Origin: Archaeoglobus sp. UBA234
Lineage (GTDB): Archaea > Halobacteriota > Archaeoglobi > Archaeoglobales > Archaeoglobaceae
Reading direction: 5' to 3'
DNA length: 64,000 nt
Assembly: GCA_002494625.1 (NCBI GenBank)
Contig: DACH01000002.1
Coordinates: 1-64,000, forward strand
A program made the position numbers and the translations under genes. The first letter of the stretch is position 1, and each line of letters begins with the position of its first letter. A model generated the notes under the pieces. That model was not told the origin of the DNA. It did not search any database and saw only the letters and a list, made by a program, of their open reading frames with translations. Below, one piece after another: positions 52,325 through 60,379 of the stretch.

Positions 52325-53182
52325 TCAATCTCTTTCAGCCAGATATATTCCGAAGATAGTCAGAATACCACCCGTCACCCTTACAGCAGTTATACTTTCC
52401 TGAAGAAGAAAGAAAGCAAAGATTGCCGTAAAAAACGGGATTAAGTATATGTAAACAGAAACTCTGGATGCATCCTCATTTTCGAGAGCCTTATACCAGA
52501 CCACATAGGCGATAAAAGAGCAGAAAACTGAAAGAAAAATTATCGATACCCAGCTAAGTGCTTGAGCAGGAACCTGTACTCCCTCGATGAACAGAAATGG
52601 TAAAAGTGTCAACATGCCTCCGACAAAAGCCCAGGCTGTTACTGCCTCCGTATCATACCTGCTGATCAGACTCTTACCCGCGATGGTGTAAACAGCCCAT
52701 AGAAACCCATCAAAAATCATAAGCACATCGCCAAAAAAGGTTGATCCGGTAAGGAAGCTGATTCTACCGTTTGACAGAACGAGTGATATTCCTGCTATCC
52801 CAAGTAATATGCCAGAAATCCTTCTTCTCGATAGATTTTCTTTCAGGAACAGTATTGAGAAAATGGCTATAAAGAGGACAGAACTGTTTATGAGGATTGA
52901 AGCATTTATTGCTGTTGTATAATTCAAAGCAAGAAACTGAACTGCATAGAGAAGGGAGACTCCCGTCAGACCCAGAACCATGAGTGGGACAATATCTTTT
53001 TTCCTGAACTTCAGCAGCTCACTCTTTTTCCTGAAGTACACATAGAATAAAAGAAGTGGGGTTGCAATCAGAAATCTCCAGAAAGCAAGATTAAATGGAC
53101 CAAGTTCAGCTAACCCCCATTTGATAAAAATAAAAGAGGATGCCCAGATGAGCATAATTGCTATGAGCCAGACTTTTTTCAT
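52325..53182 (-). CDS. EamA/DMT-superfamily transporter
   Basis: A 285-residue protein with ten hydrophobic helices in two EamA repeats: N-terminal IMLIWASSFIFIKWGLAELGP and GVSLLYAVQFLALNYT, C-terminal FGDVLMIFDGFLWAVYTIAGK and VWYKALENEDASRVSVYIYLIP. Drug/metabolite transporters of this type export amino acids or other small molecules. The substrate is unknown. It stands 22 bases downstream of the S3Ae gene and is likely co-transcribed. Confidence 0.88.
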   Translation of the reverse strand: MKKVWLIAIMLIWASSFIFIKWGLAELGPFNLAFWRFLIATPLLLFYVYFRKKSELLKFRKKDIVPLMVLGLTGVSLLYAVQFLALNYTTAINASILINSSVLFIAIFSILFLKENLSRRRISGILLGIAGISLVLSNGRISFLTGSTFFGDVLMIFDGFLWAVYTIAGKSLISRYDTEAVTAWAFVGGMLTLLPFLFIEGVQVPAQALSWVSIIFLSVFCSFIAYVVWYKALENEDASRVSVYIYLIPFFTAIFAFFLLQESITAVRVTGGILTIFGIYLAERD

Positions 53183-53204
53183 GGAAAATCAAAGGAAAAA
53201 ATGA

Positions 53205-53855
53205 TTAGGCTTCAGCCTCAACTTCCTCTGTCTTTTCCTCCTCAAAAACTCCTTTTTCTATTCCTTTTGGTTCTTTCAAAAGCTCAATTTTTCTTATTTC
53301 GACTCTCCTGAGCGGATATATTTTCTTTGCATTCTTATAGATTTCCGATGGTATTTTCCCCAGTATGCATTCCTGGATAAACTGCACAAAACCCTCTTCA
53401 CTGCCAGTTTTCTGAACGATTTCCCTCATCACTGCTCTTATAGCCCTTCTCTGTGAAGTTTTACACCTTCTGATTGTAAATGCTACAGGCTTAACCCTGA
53501 GAACATATCCATCAGTTGTTGTTATATCCACGACATCCTCCACCTTCGTGGTTCTTCTCCTCGTTAAACTGTTGATGTAATCTCTCCCGAGTTCATATCG
53601 GTGGAATGCGGTGTATGCATTGCTTCCTGCAACCCTGTAAACCTTGAAAACCAGCTTTTTGTAGGGATTCTGATTCGAGTAATCATTTGTCAGATCGGCT
53701 AAGGTAACCTCCACAGTCCTGTTGAGAACCTTTTCCGGATCATCTGCAGGTGTTTCCCCTATTTCAGACATCCCGAAGTACTCGGGAGCTATGAGCGTGA
53801 ACCATTTTTTCAGAGTCCACTTATCCTTAACTCTCGCCTGTCTTTTTCTCGCCGT
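53205..53855 (-). CDS. rps3ae: Ribosomal protein S3Ae with apparent ACG start
   Basis: Small-subunit ribosomal protein of archaea and eukaryotes. The usual N-terminus (ARKRQARVKDKWTLKKWFTL then IAPEYFG) is encoded upstream of the first ATG at 53771 in the same frame. The codon where Met should be is ACG (53853-53855), with GGAGGG at the ideal distance upstream; no ATG, GTG or TTG lies between it and the preceding in-frame stop. The body contains PYKKLVFKVYRVAGSNAYTA and RRAIRAVMREIV. Either ACG initiates, or the protein lacks 28 conserved residues, or the base is a sequence error. Confidence 0.85.
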   Translation of the reverse strand, partial: TARKRQARVKDKWTLKKWFTLIAPEYFGMSEIGETPADDPEKVLNRTVEVTLADLTNDYSNQNPYKKLVFKVYRVAGSNAYTAFHRYELGRDYINSLTRRRTTKVEDVVDITTTDGYVLRVKPVAFTIRRCKTSQRRAIRAVMREIVQKTGSEEGFVQFIQECILGKIPSEIYKNAKKIYPLRRVEIRKIELLKEPKGIEKGVFEEEKTEEVEAEA

Positions 53856-53922
53856 GTTAATCCCTCCTACCCTTTCACTTTAAGACTCATTTAATAAATT
53901 TTTTGTCTAATGAGGATTTAAT

Positions 53923-54687
53923 ATGAGTATGGTGGTTGAGGAAGGGATTAAAAAGATTTCCCGTATGCTCTCAGAATCAGAGCATGCAGTTGTTTTCACC
54001 GGTTCAGGTATTTCAGCAGAAAGTGGAATACCAACCTTCAGAGGTCCTGGAGGACTGTGGGAAAAATACAACCCCGAAGAGGTGGCATCAATTTACGGAT
54101 TTAAGAGGAATCCGAAGGAATTCTGGAAGTTCGCAAAGGAGCTGATTATAAAATCCAGCGCTTCCCCAAATCCTGCACACTATGCAATAGCAGAACTCGA
54201 GAAGGAAGGTGTGGTTAAGGCAGTTATAACACAGAATATCGACATGCTTCATCAGAGGGCAGGGAGCATGAGGGTTCTCGAGCTTCATGGTTCAATGAAG
54301 TATGTTGATTGTCTCGAGTGCAGAAATGTATATGAATGGGAATACATAGAAAAAATCCTCCAGATTGAACAGCCAGTTTGTGAGAGATGCGGTAGCGAAC
54401 TCCTGAAACCGAGAGTCGTATTCTTTGGAGAACCTTTACCATACGGTATTCTCTCCGAAGCAATGGAGGAGTCAAGGAAGGCTGATCTCTTCATTGTCGT
54501 TGGTTCTTCTTTGGTTGTGTATCCTGCTGCAAAACTTCCCGATATGGCAAAGGAAAGCGGTGCAAAGCTTGCAATTGTAAATCTTGAGCCGACTGAAAAG
54601 GACTTCCTTTTTGATGTGGCTATTTACGGTAAGGCTGCCGAGATACTTCCGAAGGTGTTGGAAGAGTACAGAAGGTTGAAAAGTTGA
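53923..54687 (+). CDS. NAD-dependent protein deacylase (sirtuin)
   Basis: A 254-residue Sir2 enzyme similar to Archaeoglobus Sir2-Af1. It has FTGSGISAESGIPTFRG, the NAD-binding QNIDMLHQRAG, the catalytic His in ELHGSM, a zinc-binding pair set CLEC and CERC, and the VVGSSLVVYPAA motif. It may remove acetyl groups from Alba or from acetyl-CoA synthetase, whose lysine motif is encoded at 32.1 kb. It has its own promoter (AATAAATTTTTTG) and diverges from S3Ae. Confidence 0.95.
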   Translation: MSMVVEEGIKKISRMLSESEHAVVFTGSGISAESGIPTFRGPGGLWEKYNPEEVASIYGFKRNPKEFWKFAKELIIKSSASPNPAHYAIAELEKEGVVKAVITQNIDMLHQRAGSMRVLELHGSMKYVDCLECRNVYEWEYIEKILQIEQPVCERCGSELLKPRVVFFGEPLPYGILSEAMEESRKADLFIVVGSSLVVYPAAKLPDMAKESGAKLAIVNLEPTEKDFLFDVAIYGKAAEILPKVLEEYRRLKS

Positions 54688-54742
54688 GAAGCTGAGAGGA
54701 AAAATTAGTGGGCAGATAGCATCAAACAGGGTCCAAAAGAAA

Positions 54743-55549
54743 TCAAATCCTGACTATCCTGCAGGAGTCAGTATAGTTCTCCGGATATATCTCCTTCAGT
54801 TCACCACTGCAGACTGGACAGTTCTCTCTTTTTTTAAGCTCTATCTCGTAGAACTCCATTGTTTGCAGATCTATACGGATAAGTCTTCCAGAAAGGATTT
54901 TTCCTATACCTGTTAAAATTTTGAGGGTCTCTACTGCCTGAATGCTTCCAACTACACCTGCTGTTGCTCCAATAATACCAGGAACCTTCGAAGGTGGCGA
55001 CTCAGGATACAGACACCTGTAACAGGGGGAGGATGTTATCGTCATCGCTTCCCCTTCAAACTCAAAAATTGCCCCGTGAACCATCGGTATTCCTGCAATC
55101 CTGGTTGCATCGTTCAGAATGAACCTCGTTCTGAAGTTGTCGGGGCAGGAGACTACCACATCATGACCGCGGATCAGATCCATAACATTTTCGGGCTTAA
55201 CAGACTCCTGAACCGTTTCTATCTCAACATCAGGGTTAAGACCTTCAACGAACCGTTTTGCGGATTTAGCCTTGTTCCAGCCAATTCTTCCCGCATGGAT
55301 CACCTGCCTCTGAAGGTTGCTTTTCTCAACCGTGTCAAAGTCAACAACAGAAATCCTGCCAACTCCAGCAGCTGAAAGGTACATAATGACAGGACTACCA
55401 AGCCCTCCCGCTCCAACAACCAGAATGCTGGATTTTAGAAGTTTTCTCTGTGCCTCTATACCAAAATAAGATATCATAAGCTGCCTGCTGTATCTGTCCG
55501 TATCAACATTCCCGTAAACTTCTCGATGCGTCATATTGTCATGCATCAT
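54743..55549 (-). CDS. ThiF/MoeB/HesA-family E1-like adenylyltransferase
   Basis: A 268-residue E1-like enzyme that adenylates the C-terminus of a ubiquitin-fold sulfur carrier. It has RYSRQLMISYFGIEAQ, the ATP-binding ILVVGAGGLGSPVIMYLSAAG, the VVDFDTVEKSNLQRQ loop, CYRCLYP and a C-terminal CPVC that together bind zinc. No rhodanese domain. It may serve molybdopterin, thiamine or tRNA thiolation pathways. The upstream DNA contains short repeated TCTRTT(A/G)AAT-like motifs. Confidence 0.9.
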   Translation of the reverse strand: MMHDNMTHREVYGNVDTDRYSRQLMISYFGIEAQRKLLKSSILVVGAGGLGSPVIMYLSAAGVGRISVVDFDTVEKSNLQRQVIHAGRIGWNKAKSAKRFVEGLNPDVEIETVQESVKPENVMDLIRGHDVVVSCPDNFRTRFILNDATRIAGIPMVHGAIFEFEGEAMTITSSPCYRCLYPESPPSKVPGIIGATAGVVGSIQAVETLKILTGIGKILSGRLIRIDLQTMEFYEIELKKRENCPVCSGELKEIYPENYTDSCRIVRI

Positions 55550-55600
55550 ATTTATCAGATCTGTTATAAATCTACTAAATCTATTAAATCTGTTGAAATT

Positions 55601-56701
55601 CTATTCTGAGAGAGAATATATCTCATAAGCCATGCTCCCAAGTCCCAGTTTCTCACCATATTTCAACTGTGTTTCAGGTGATGTCCACTCCCAGAACTTT
55701 TTTTCTCCCGTAAGAGCGTCTTTAGTGCTTTCCATTTTGTTCAGAGTGTCAAAACAGACTGCATCAACAGAAACAATATCTCTTGATGCAAAAATCCCGA
55801 CATCAGGAGCGACAGGGTTATCACTGTAAGGATGGCAGTCGCAGTGAGGCGTTATATCTATCATGAAGTTGAAGAAGGCAAAGTTTTCCTTTCCAACCAG
55901 ATCAAAGACAGCCTTTGTGCATTCAACGATCCTCTCAGTAATATCATCTCCAGACAGCCAAGGACCAATCGTTACAGCATCATACTCACAAACCTCACTG
56001 CAGCCAGTACATTTCATGCATTTTGCCGTATCTATCTGGTAATCCACTATTGCATTGAACGGGCAGATTTCCACGCACACCCCACACTCAGTACAGTTTT
56101 CATTTATTTCTGGAAAATTCGGGCAATGAATGTCGAACTTGGATGGTTTGGCTACGCATCCAACGCCTATATTTTTTATACTTCCTCCCATTCCTCCCTG
56201 CATGTGAAGCTTAAAGTGGGTTGCACACACAACCTTATCTACATGTTCAAAGGCTTTGGCAACATAAACCTCCTTAAGATGCTTGCCATCAATCGGAACC
56301 TTTACGAAATCAAATCCCAGAATGCCATCTGCAATTATAATTGGCGCTGACACTGTCTGAGATGTATATCCATTTTCCTCCGCTATCTCGATTCTTCCAA
56401 TTGCTGATGCTCTTGCTCTCGTCAAACCCAGCCCGGTGGTCTCTGTAACGAAAGGTCTTCCCCCTATTTTTTGAATTTCTCTCACAAGGGTTCTGATAAA
56501 TACAGATCTGAGAGTTTTTGTTGTTCCCCTGTCACCGAAATGAGTTTTAACAGCTACAATATCGTTTTTTTCAATAAAATCAAGGATTTCTGTTTTCTGG
56601 ATCAATCTTTTCAGCTTGTTTACAAGGCTTAAATCAGGTTGAAACCATTCTGATGGGTCTGTGACAATTGCCCTTGAATCAGCAAAATAGACTTCCGGCA
56701 T
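55601..56701 (-). CDS. DUF362 protein with two [4Fe-4S] ferredoxin motifs
   Basis: A 366-residue protein. Residues 1-180 and 250-366 make up the DUF362 domain (VAVKTHFGDRGTTKTLR, ETTGLGLTRARASAIG, HFKLHMQGGMGGSIKNIGVGC). Inserted at about 200-245 is a ferredoxin-like pair with CTECGVCVEICPFNAI and CMKCTGCSEVCEYDAV. This architecture is common in methanogens and related archaea; the electron acceptor and function are unknown. Start at the ATG at 56701. Confidence 0.9.
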   Translation of the reverse strand: MPEVYFADSRAIVTDPSEWFQPDLSLVNKLKRLIQKTEILDFIEKNDIVAVKTHFGDRGTTKTLRSVFIRTLVREIQKIGGRPFVTETTGLGLTRARASAIGRIEIAEENGYTSQTVSAPIIIADGILGFDFVKVPIDGKHLKEVYVAKAFEHVDKVVCATHFKLHMQGGMGGSIKNIGVGCVAKPSKFDIHCPNFPEINENCTECGVCVEICPFNAIVDYQIDTAKCMKCTGCSEVCEYDAVTIGPWLSGDDITERIVECTKAVFDLVGKENFAFFNFMIDITPHCDCHPYSDNPVAPDVGIFASRDIVSVDAVCFDTLNKMESTKDALTGEKKFWEWTSPETQLKYGEKLGLGSMAYEIYSLSE

Positions 56702-56790
56702 ATCCTCAATTTTTAAAACAAAATATTTAAGGTTTGAGATTAGATGTGATGTAACGGATATCCAACATCCATTAAGCAGGGAGGAGTTAA

Positions 56791-57585
56791 ATGGGAAAGA
56801 GGTTTTTCAGGGCAAAAAATCATGTGATCAGAATTACAGTAATGTCATTTATTCTGGCTCTCTTTTTTACAGTTTCCGGAGTATATGGAGTATATGGAGA
56901 AGATATTATAGCCGAGAAAACCCATATTGTGATATTCCCCGAATCAAGGAATCAGATCTTTGTGCTCGATGTAACCTCCTTTCCAGAAAATCTAACCTTT
57001 AAAGGAGATATCATCTTTGAGCTTCCAGAGGACTCATTGATAAACAATATTTCAGGCAATTTATACTTTGAAAAGGCTGAACTTAAGGGGAACAAACTGA
57101 TCCTCAGAAACGCATCTGTTGAAGGAAAAGAGCATATAGCTCTGAGCTATTTTTCCAGCATCTTGGATGATGGGTTATTCAGAAAAAATATAACCTTCAG
57201 AACCGAGGTTCTGACTGTACTCATTCCAAAAACAGTAAGCACTGAGAAATTCTCCGAGAACCTTGAACTCAAAGGAACAAGAATACTTGGTGGTGGAGAG
57301 TACACAATTTTCCAGTCTAAGAACATTACGGGAGAGATATACCTTTATCTCAAGCCTGCAGCAAATACAGGTACAGGTATCCAGAAAAATGTAGAGGGCA
57401 TATCCCACAGGGGGAATGATGTCCTGTTATACGCTGGCATTGTGCTGATTGTATCCGGTCTCATTATTTTTGTCCTGAGTAAAGAAAAGTCAGGATGGAG
57501 ACTCGATGAAGGTGAAATCGATGAGGACAAGACATCTATTACAGAACCTGAAAAGAATAAGGAGAATGGTGGATGGGAAATCTGA
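56791..57585 (+). CDS. Surface protein with N-terminal signal and C-terminal anchor
   Basis: A 264-residue protein. It begins with basic residues and a hydrophobic signal segment (ITVMSFILALFFTVSGVYG), continues with an all-beta extracytoplasmic domain with glycosylation-type NLT, NIS, NAS and NIT sites, and ends with a transmembrane helix (VLLYAGIVLIVSGLIIFVLS) and an acidic cytoplasmic tail. It has no known family. GGGAGGAG lies just before the ATG. It is immediately upstream of the tRNA-Ser gene. Confidence 0.65.
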   Translation: MGKRFFRAKNHVIRITVMSFILALFFTVSGVYGVYGEDIIAEKTHIVIFPESRNQIFVLDVTSFPENLTFKGDIIFELPEDSLINNISGNLYFEKAELKGNKLILRNASVEGKEHIALSYFSSILDDGLFRKNITFRTEVLTVLIPKTVSTEKFSENLELKGTRILGGGEYTIFQSKNITGEIYLYLKPAANTGTGIQKNVEGISHRGNDVLLYAGIVLIVSGLIIFVLSKEKSGWRLDEGEIDEDKTSITEPEKNKENGGWEI

Positions 57586-57689
57586 TGGATTAGAAGTAGG
57601 ATGGGGCTAATACTCAAACCAATACTCAAACAACCGATAATTCTTTATATCAACCTGCCAGAATTTTCCTGCTTACTACTACTTACCAA

Positions 57690-57785
57690 GCCGGGGTGGC
57701 AGAGAGGCACTGCGCAGGCCTTGAGTCGCCGCAGGAAAGCCTGTGTCCCTTCTGGGACGCGTGGGTTCAAGTCCCACCCCCGGCG
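57690..57785 (+). tRNA. tRNA-Ser(UGA) with 12-base intron
   Basis: Acceptor GCCGGGG/CCCCGGC, discriminator G (typical of archaeal tRNA-Ser), D-stem GCAG/CTGC, T-arm GTGGG-TTCAAGT-CCCAC and a long variable arm GTCCC-TTCT-GGGAC. The anticodon stem CAGGC/GCCTG encloses 19 bases rather than 7. Removing 12 bases after TTGA(G) leaves a loop with anticodon TGA. Leu is excluded by the discriminator base and the arm. The exact intron boundary could shift by one base. Confidence 0.9.
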
Positions 57786-57977
57786 TATCTGAAAAGGTGT
57801 TATGCCGTCTTTTCCTCTCCTAAAGAGACCATAGGCAGCTGAGTTTTGCTATAAATCTTTCTCTTTTGATTCTTCTCCACTCGTCGAGCTGGCTACTCTA
57901 TTTATATAAAGCAATACAACGAACGGTTCCAAGCAGTTGAAGGAACGAGTTCGATTGTTAGCTTGAAAGCCAAAATA

Positions 57978-58673
57978 TCATCCCAATTCCAGATTTGCGA
58001 CTATCTCTGCGATCTCAGTTCTCTCTATCCTCACATTCCTTCCGACCTTCTCTCGTTTTACAAACCCCATATCCTCAAGCTTAGCAAGATGATGGCTAAT
58101 CCTGGATCTCTCCTTAATGAATTTTTCATCTCCCTTGCTTATCCCGGGATTGAGCCTGAGAATTAGCTCATCCAAGGAATCTACTCCTCCATTGATGGCG
58201 TGTATGATTTCCATCTGCTCCTTAGGAGGGAACACTATTGGAACCAATGGAATTTCCAGAATCTCCTCGATACCGATTTCGTTTTCGTTCTCGTCGTACT
58301 TCGGTATGGAGGTGATGATTTTCGAACCAGTTATGCAGGCTGAGATGTAAGCGGCGATGCTAACATTTCTGAGGGAGCCAGATGCGTTCAATAAGACATC
58401 GTTTCCTCTGTTTTTCTCCCTTTTTATTAATTCTACAAGCTGTTTAACAGCCTTTAATGTGTTTTTCTTGTCTATTCTATCAATTTCAACATCATATACT
58501 GTTTCAAGCTCCCTTTTTAGCTCTCCAGCCAACCTTCTTACTGCTGGTTCAGCTGGTAGCTCTTGTTCACCAACCATAAGAATGATTTTGCCTACTGGCT
58601 CTTCTCTCAAGGCTCTTATTGATTCGATGAGTCTATCTTTGGTTAAGCCAACGAAAACTACTTGTGTGATCAT
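57978..58673 (-). CDS. CARF-domain winged-helix regulator (Csa3/DUF6293-like)
   Basis: A 231-residue protein. The N-terminal part (residues 1-150) is a Rossmann-like CARF domain: VVFVGLTKDRLIESI, and the loop NASGSLRNVSIAAYISA near residue 96 in the position that binds cyclic oligonucleotides or similar ligands. The C-terminal part (about 155-231) is a winged helix (SRISHHLAKLEDMGFVKREKVG). Such regulators include Csa3 of CRISPR loci, but there is no CRISPR locus here. It diverges from the nuclease operon; a TAGTTGAT element sits beside its start codon. Confidence 0.82.
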   Translation of the reverse strand: MITQVVFVGLTKDRLIESIRALREEPVGKIILMVGEQELPAEPAVRRLAGELKRELETVYDVEIDRIDKKNTLKAVKQLVELIKREKNRGNDVLLNASGSLRNVSIAAYISACITGSKIITSIPKYDENENEIGIEEILEIPLVPIVFPPKEQMEIIHAINGGVDSLDELILRLNPGISKGDEKFIKERSRISHHLAKLEDMGFVKREKVGRNVRIERTEIAEIVANLELG

Positions 58674-58675
58674 AA

Positions 58676-58683
58676 TAGTTGAT
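58676..58683. promoter_or_regulatory. TAGTTGAT element upstream of the CARF regulator
   Basis: The sequence TAGTTGAT occurs two bases upstream of the regulator's start codon. The same core, with more bases, makes up both arms of the inverted repeat in front of the rmuC-like gene (59295-59342). A common regulator site, perhaps of the CARF protein itself, is inferred. Confidence 0.4.
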
Positions 58684-58754
58684 TATATTCAGAATACTTA
58701 AAACTTTTGTTCAAATTTAAGAAAATATTTAAGTGATGAACTCCTGTAGGATTT

Positions 58755-59240
58755 ATGGTGGGTAAATACACAAGAATCATCGGTGAAAGACTGAAGGAGA
58801 AACTGGAAAAAGATTGTTATGAGGTCTTTTACGATCATGGAGACCTGGAACACAGGATAGTCGCCTACTTCAAAGATTATTCAAGAAGGTACATATTGTC
58901 TTTTGTTGATATTGTGGTAGTAAAAGGTGATGAGGTAAAGATACTATGTGAGATTGAAGAGACATCATCCAACCCAAAGAAGGTTCTTGGTAATCTTGTG
59001 TCCATCTTACTGGCAGAGCAGCTGAGATATGGTAGACTGGACTACTCTATAAGCTCTCCATACATTATTCTCGGGCTTTACGCTAAGGAGAAGGGAGTTA
59101 AACGCTATCAGGCAGAGAACATTCTGAATAGGTTTAGCGAGGTTTTTACTGCCGATCAGGAAAGAATAAAGTTAATCTTTGCTGAGGGTTTTGAGGAACT
59201 TGTAGATTCTGTTGAAAAGACAGTTTTGTCACTGATTTAA
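58755..59240 (+). CDS. Putative PD-(D/E)XK-type protein
   Basis: A 161-residue soluble protein of no known family. Residues 50-68 read SFVDIVVVKGDEVKILCEIEE, with Asp52 and Glu66-Ile-Glu68 in the layout of a restriction-endonuclease-like core (the last Glu replaces the usual Lys); the segment after is helical (KKVLGNLVSILLAEQLR). It could be a small nuclease or a nuclease-related binder. It diverges from the CARF regulator and is followed at 110 bases by the rmuC-like gene. Confidence 0.6.
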   Translation: MVGKYTRIIGERLKEKLEKDCYEVFYDHGDLEHRIVAYFKDYSRRYILSFVDIVVVKGDEVKILCEIEETSSNPKKVLGNLVSILLAEQLRYGRLDYSISSPYIILGLYAKEKGVKRYQAENILNRFSEVFTADQERIKLIFAEGFEELVDSVEKTVLSLI

Positions 59241-59294
59241 TGCATCATCACTTCCATTCCAAAACACTTTTACTTTTCACACTTGCTAACTGAT

Positions 59295-59342
59295 CATTAG
59301 TTGATAGAAAAATTTAAGTATAAGTAAACCAATCAACTAATG
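59295..59342. promoter_or_regulatory. 11-bp perfect inverted repeat in the rmuC-like promoter
   Basis: CATTAGTTGAT (59295-59305) and ATCAACTAATG (59332-59342) are exact inverted copies separated by 26 bases. The TATA-like AATTTAAGTATAAG (59311-59324) is inside the loop, about 30 bases before the ATG at 59351. A dimeric regulator bridging both arms would mask the TATA box. Confidence 0.6.
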
Positions 59343-59350
59343 GTGATTGC

Positions 59351-60379
59351 ATGTTGGAGGTAATCCTGTTTGTAGTTACAGCTATCCTTATCCTCTTCCT
59401 GATACTCAGGCAGAGGGCTATAGAAAGCCAGTTATTGAATTTTTATGCATGGGTTGATGATTTTTCCAACACGATTCCATCCATCGTTGAAGGATCCGTT
59501 GCAAAAACTTTCCAGAGTTCTGCAGGAGTGTTTGAGAGCCTCTTCTCTTCAGCGATAACAAAGAATGCAGATATTATAAAGGGAGCCTTTGCCACCTCGC
59601 TTAAGGAATTGGGGATCCAAGAGGATTTAGGGAAGTTAAAGGAGGCATCCAAAGATTTAAAGGGAATCACTTCCGATTTAAAGTCAATGTTCCAGATAAA
59701 GATGGAGAGAGCAAGGTTTGGAGAATTACAGCTTGAAACTTTGCTTAAGGATATATTTCCGAAGAACAGACTGCTTTTCCAGAGAAATATTGGTGCTGGG
59801 ACTCCTGATGCCTGCATCCTCCTTGAAGACAACAGGCATCTCTGCATCGACTCCAAATTCCCCTTGGAGAACTTCAAGAAATACAGCGAAGCGGAGAATA
59901 CAGATGAAAAAGAAAAATACTGGAGGGAATTTCTGAAGGATGTCAGAAGGCATGCTAAGGCGATAAAGGACAAGTATGTCGGAAGGGAGAACACAGCGGA
60001 CTTCGCATTCATGTTCGTGCCCTCTGATGCTCTATTCTATCAGATTGTGTCTGAAGCTTCTGATGTGGCAGTTGAAGCCTCTAAGGATGGAGTCATCCTT
60101 TCCTCTCCATCAGTATTGCCTGCCTACCTTAATCTGGTTTCTGCAAGAATAAGGGCTGAAGAAATATCTGAGAAGGCTGAGGAGATCCAGAGGAAAATGA
60201 ACACCTTTGGGAGTTATCTTGAGGATCTGGAAGACAAACTCACAACTTTATTCAGACATGTGAACAATGCTAACAATAACATTCCCAAGGTTCAGCAGTC
60301 CTTTGGAAGTTTGAAGGCTTACTATTCAAGCATTTGCAGATTAGAATCGGATGGGTCTAAAGTGGAGGCATTACAATGA
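59351..60379 (+). CDS. RmuC-family putative nuclease, membrane-anchored
   Basis: A 342-residue protein of the RmuC family (named for a role in limiting inversion at repeats). Residues about 4-19 are a transmembrane anchor, residues 20-120 a helical coiled-coil region, and residues 120-270 the RmuC core with ERARFGELQLETLL, then a PD...DSK nuclease-type triad (Pro152-Asp153, Asp167-Ser-Lys169) in TPDACILLED and LCIDSKFPLENF, and FAFMFVPSDALFY. Its TGA overlaps the start of the next gene. It heads a three-gene operon. Confidence 0.82.
   Translation: MLEVILFVVTAILILFLILRQRAIESQLLNFYAWVDDFSNTIPSIVEGSVAKTFQSSAGVFESLFSSAITKNADIIKGAFATSLKELGIQEDLGKLKEASKDLKGITSDLKSMFQIKMERARFGELQLETLLKDIFPKNRLLFQRNIGAGTPDACILLEDNRHLCIDSKFPLENFKKYSEAENTDEKEKYWREFLKDVRRHAKAIKDKYVGRENTADFAFMFVPSDALFYQIVSEASDVAVEASKDGVILSSPSVLPAYLNLVSARIRAEEISEKAEEIQRKMNTFGSYLEDLEDKLTTLFRHVNNANNNIPKVQQSFGSLKAYYSSICRLESDGSKVEALQ

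Noticed and set aside
57690..57785. tRNA-Leu (from the long variable arm and GAG in the loop)
   Set aside because: Discriminator G and stem pairing fit archaeal tRNA-Ser; tRNA-Leu would need discriminator A and different D-arm sequence.
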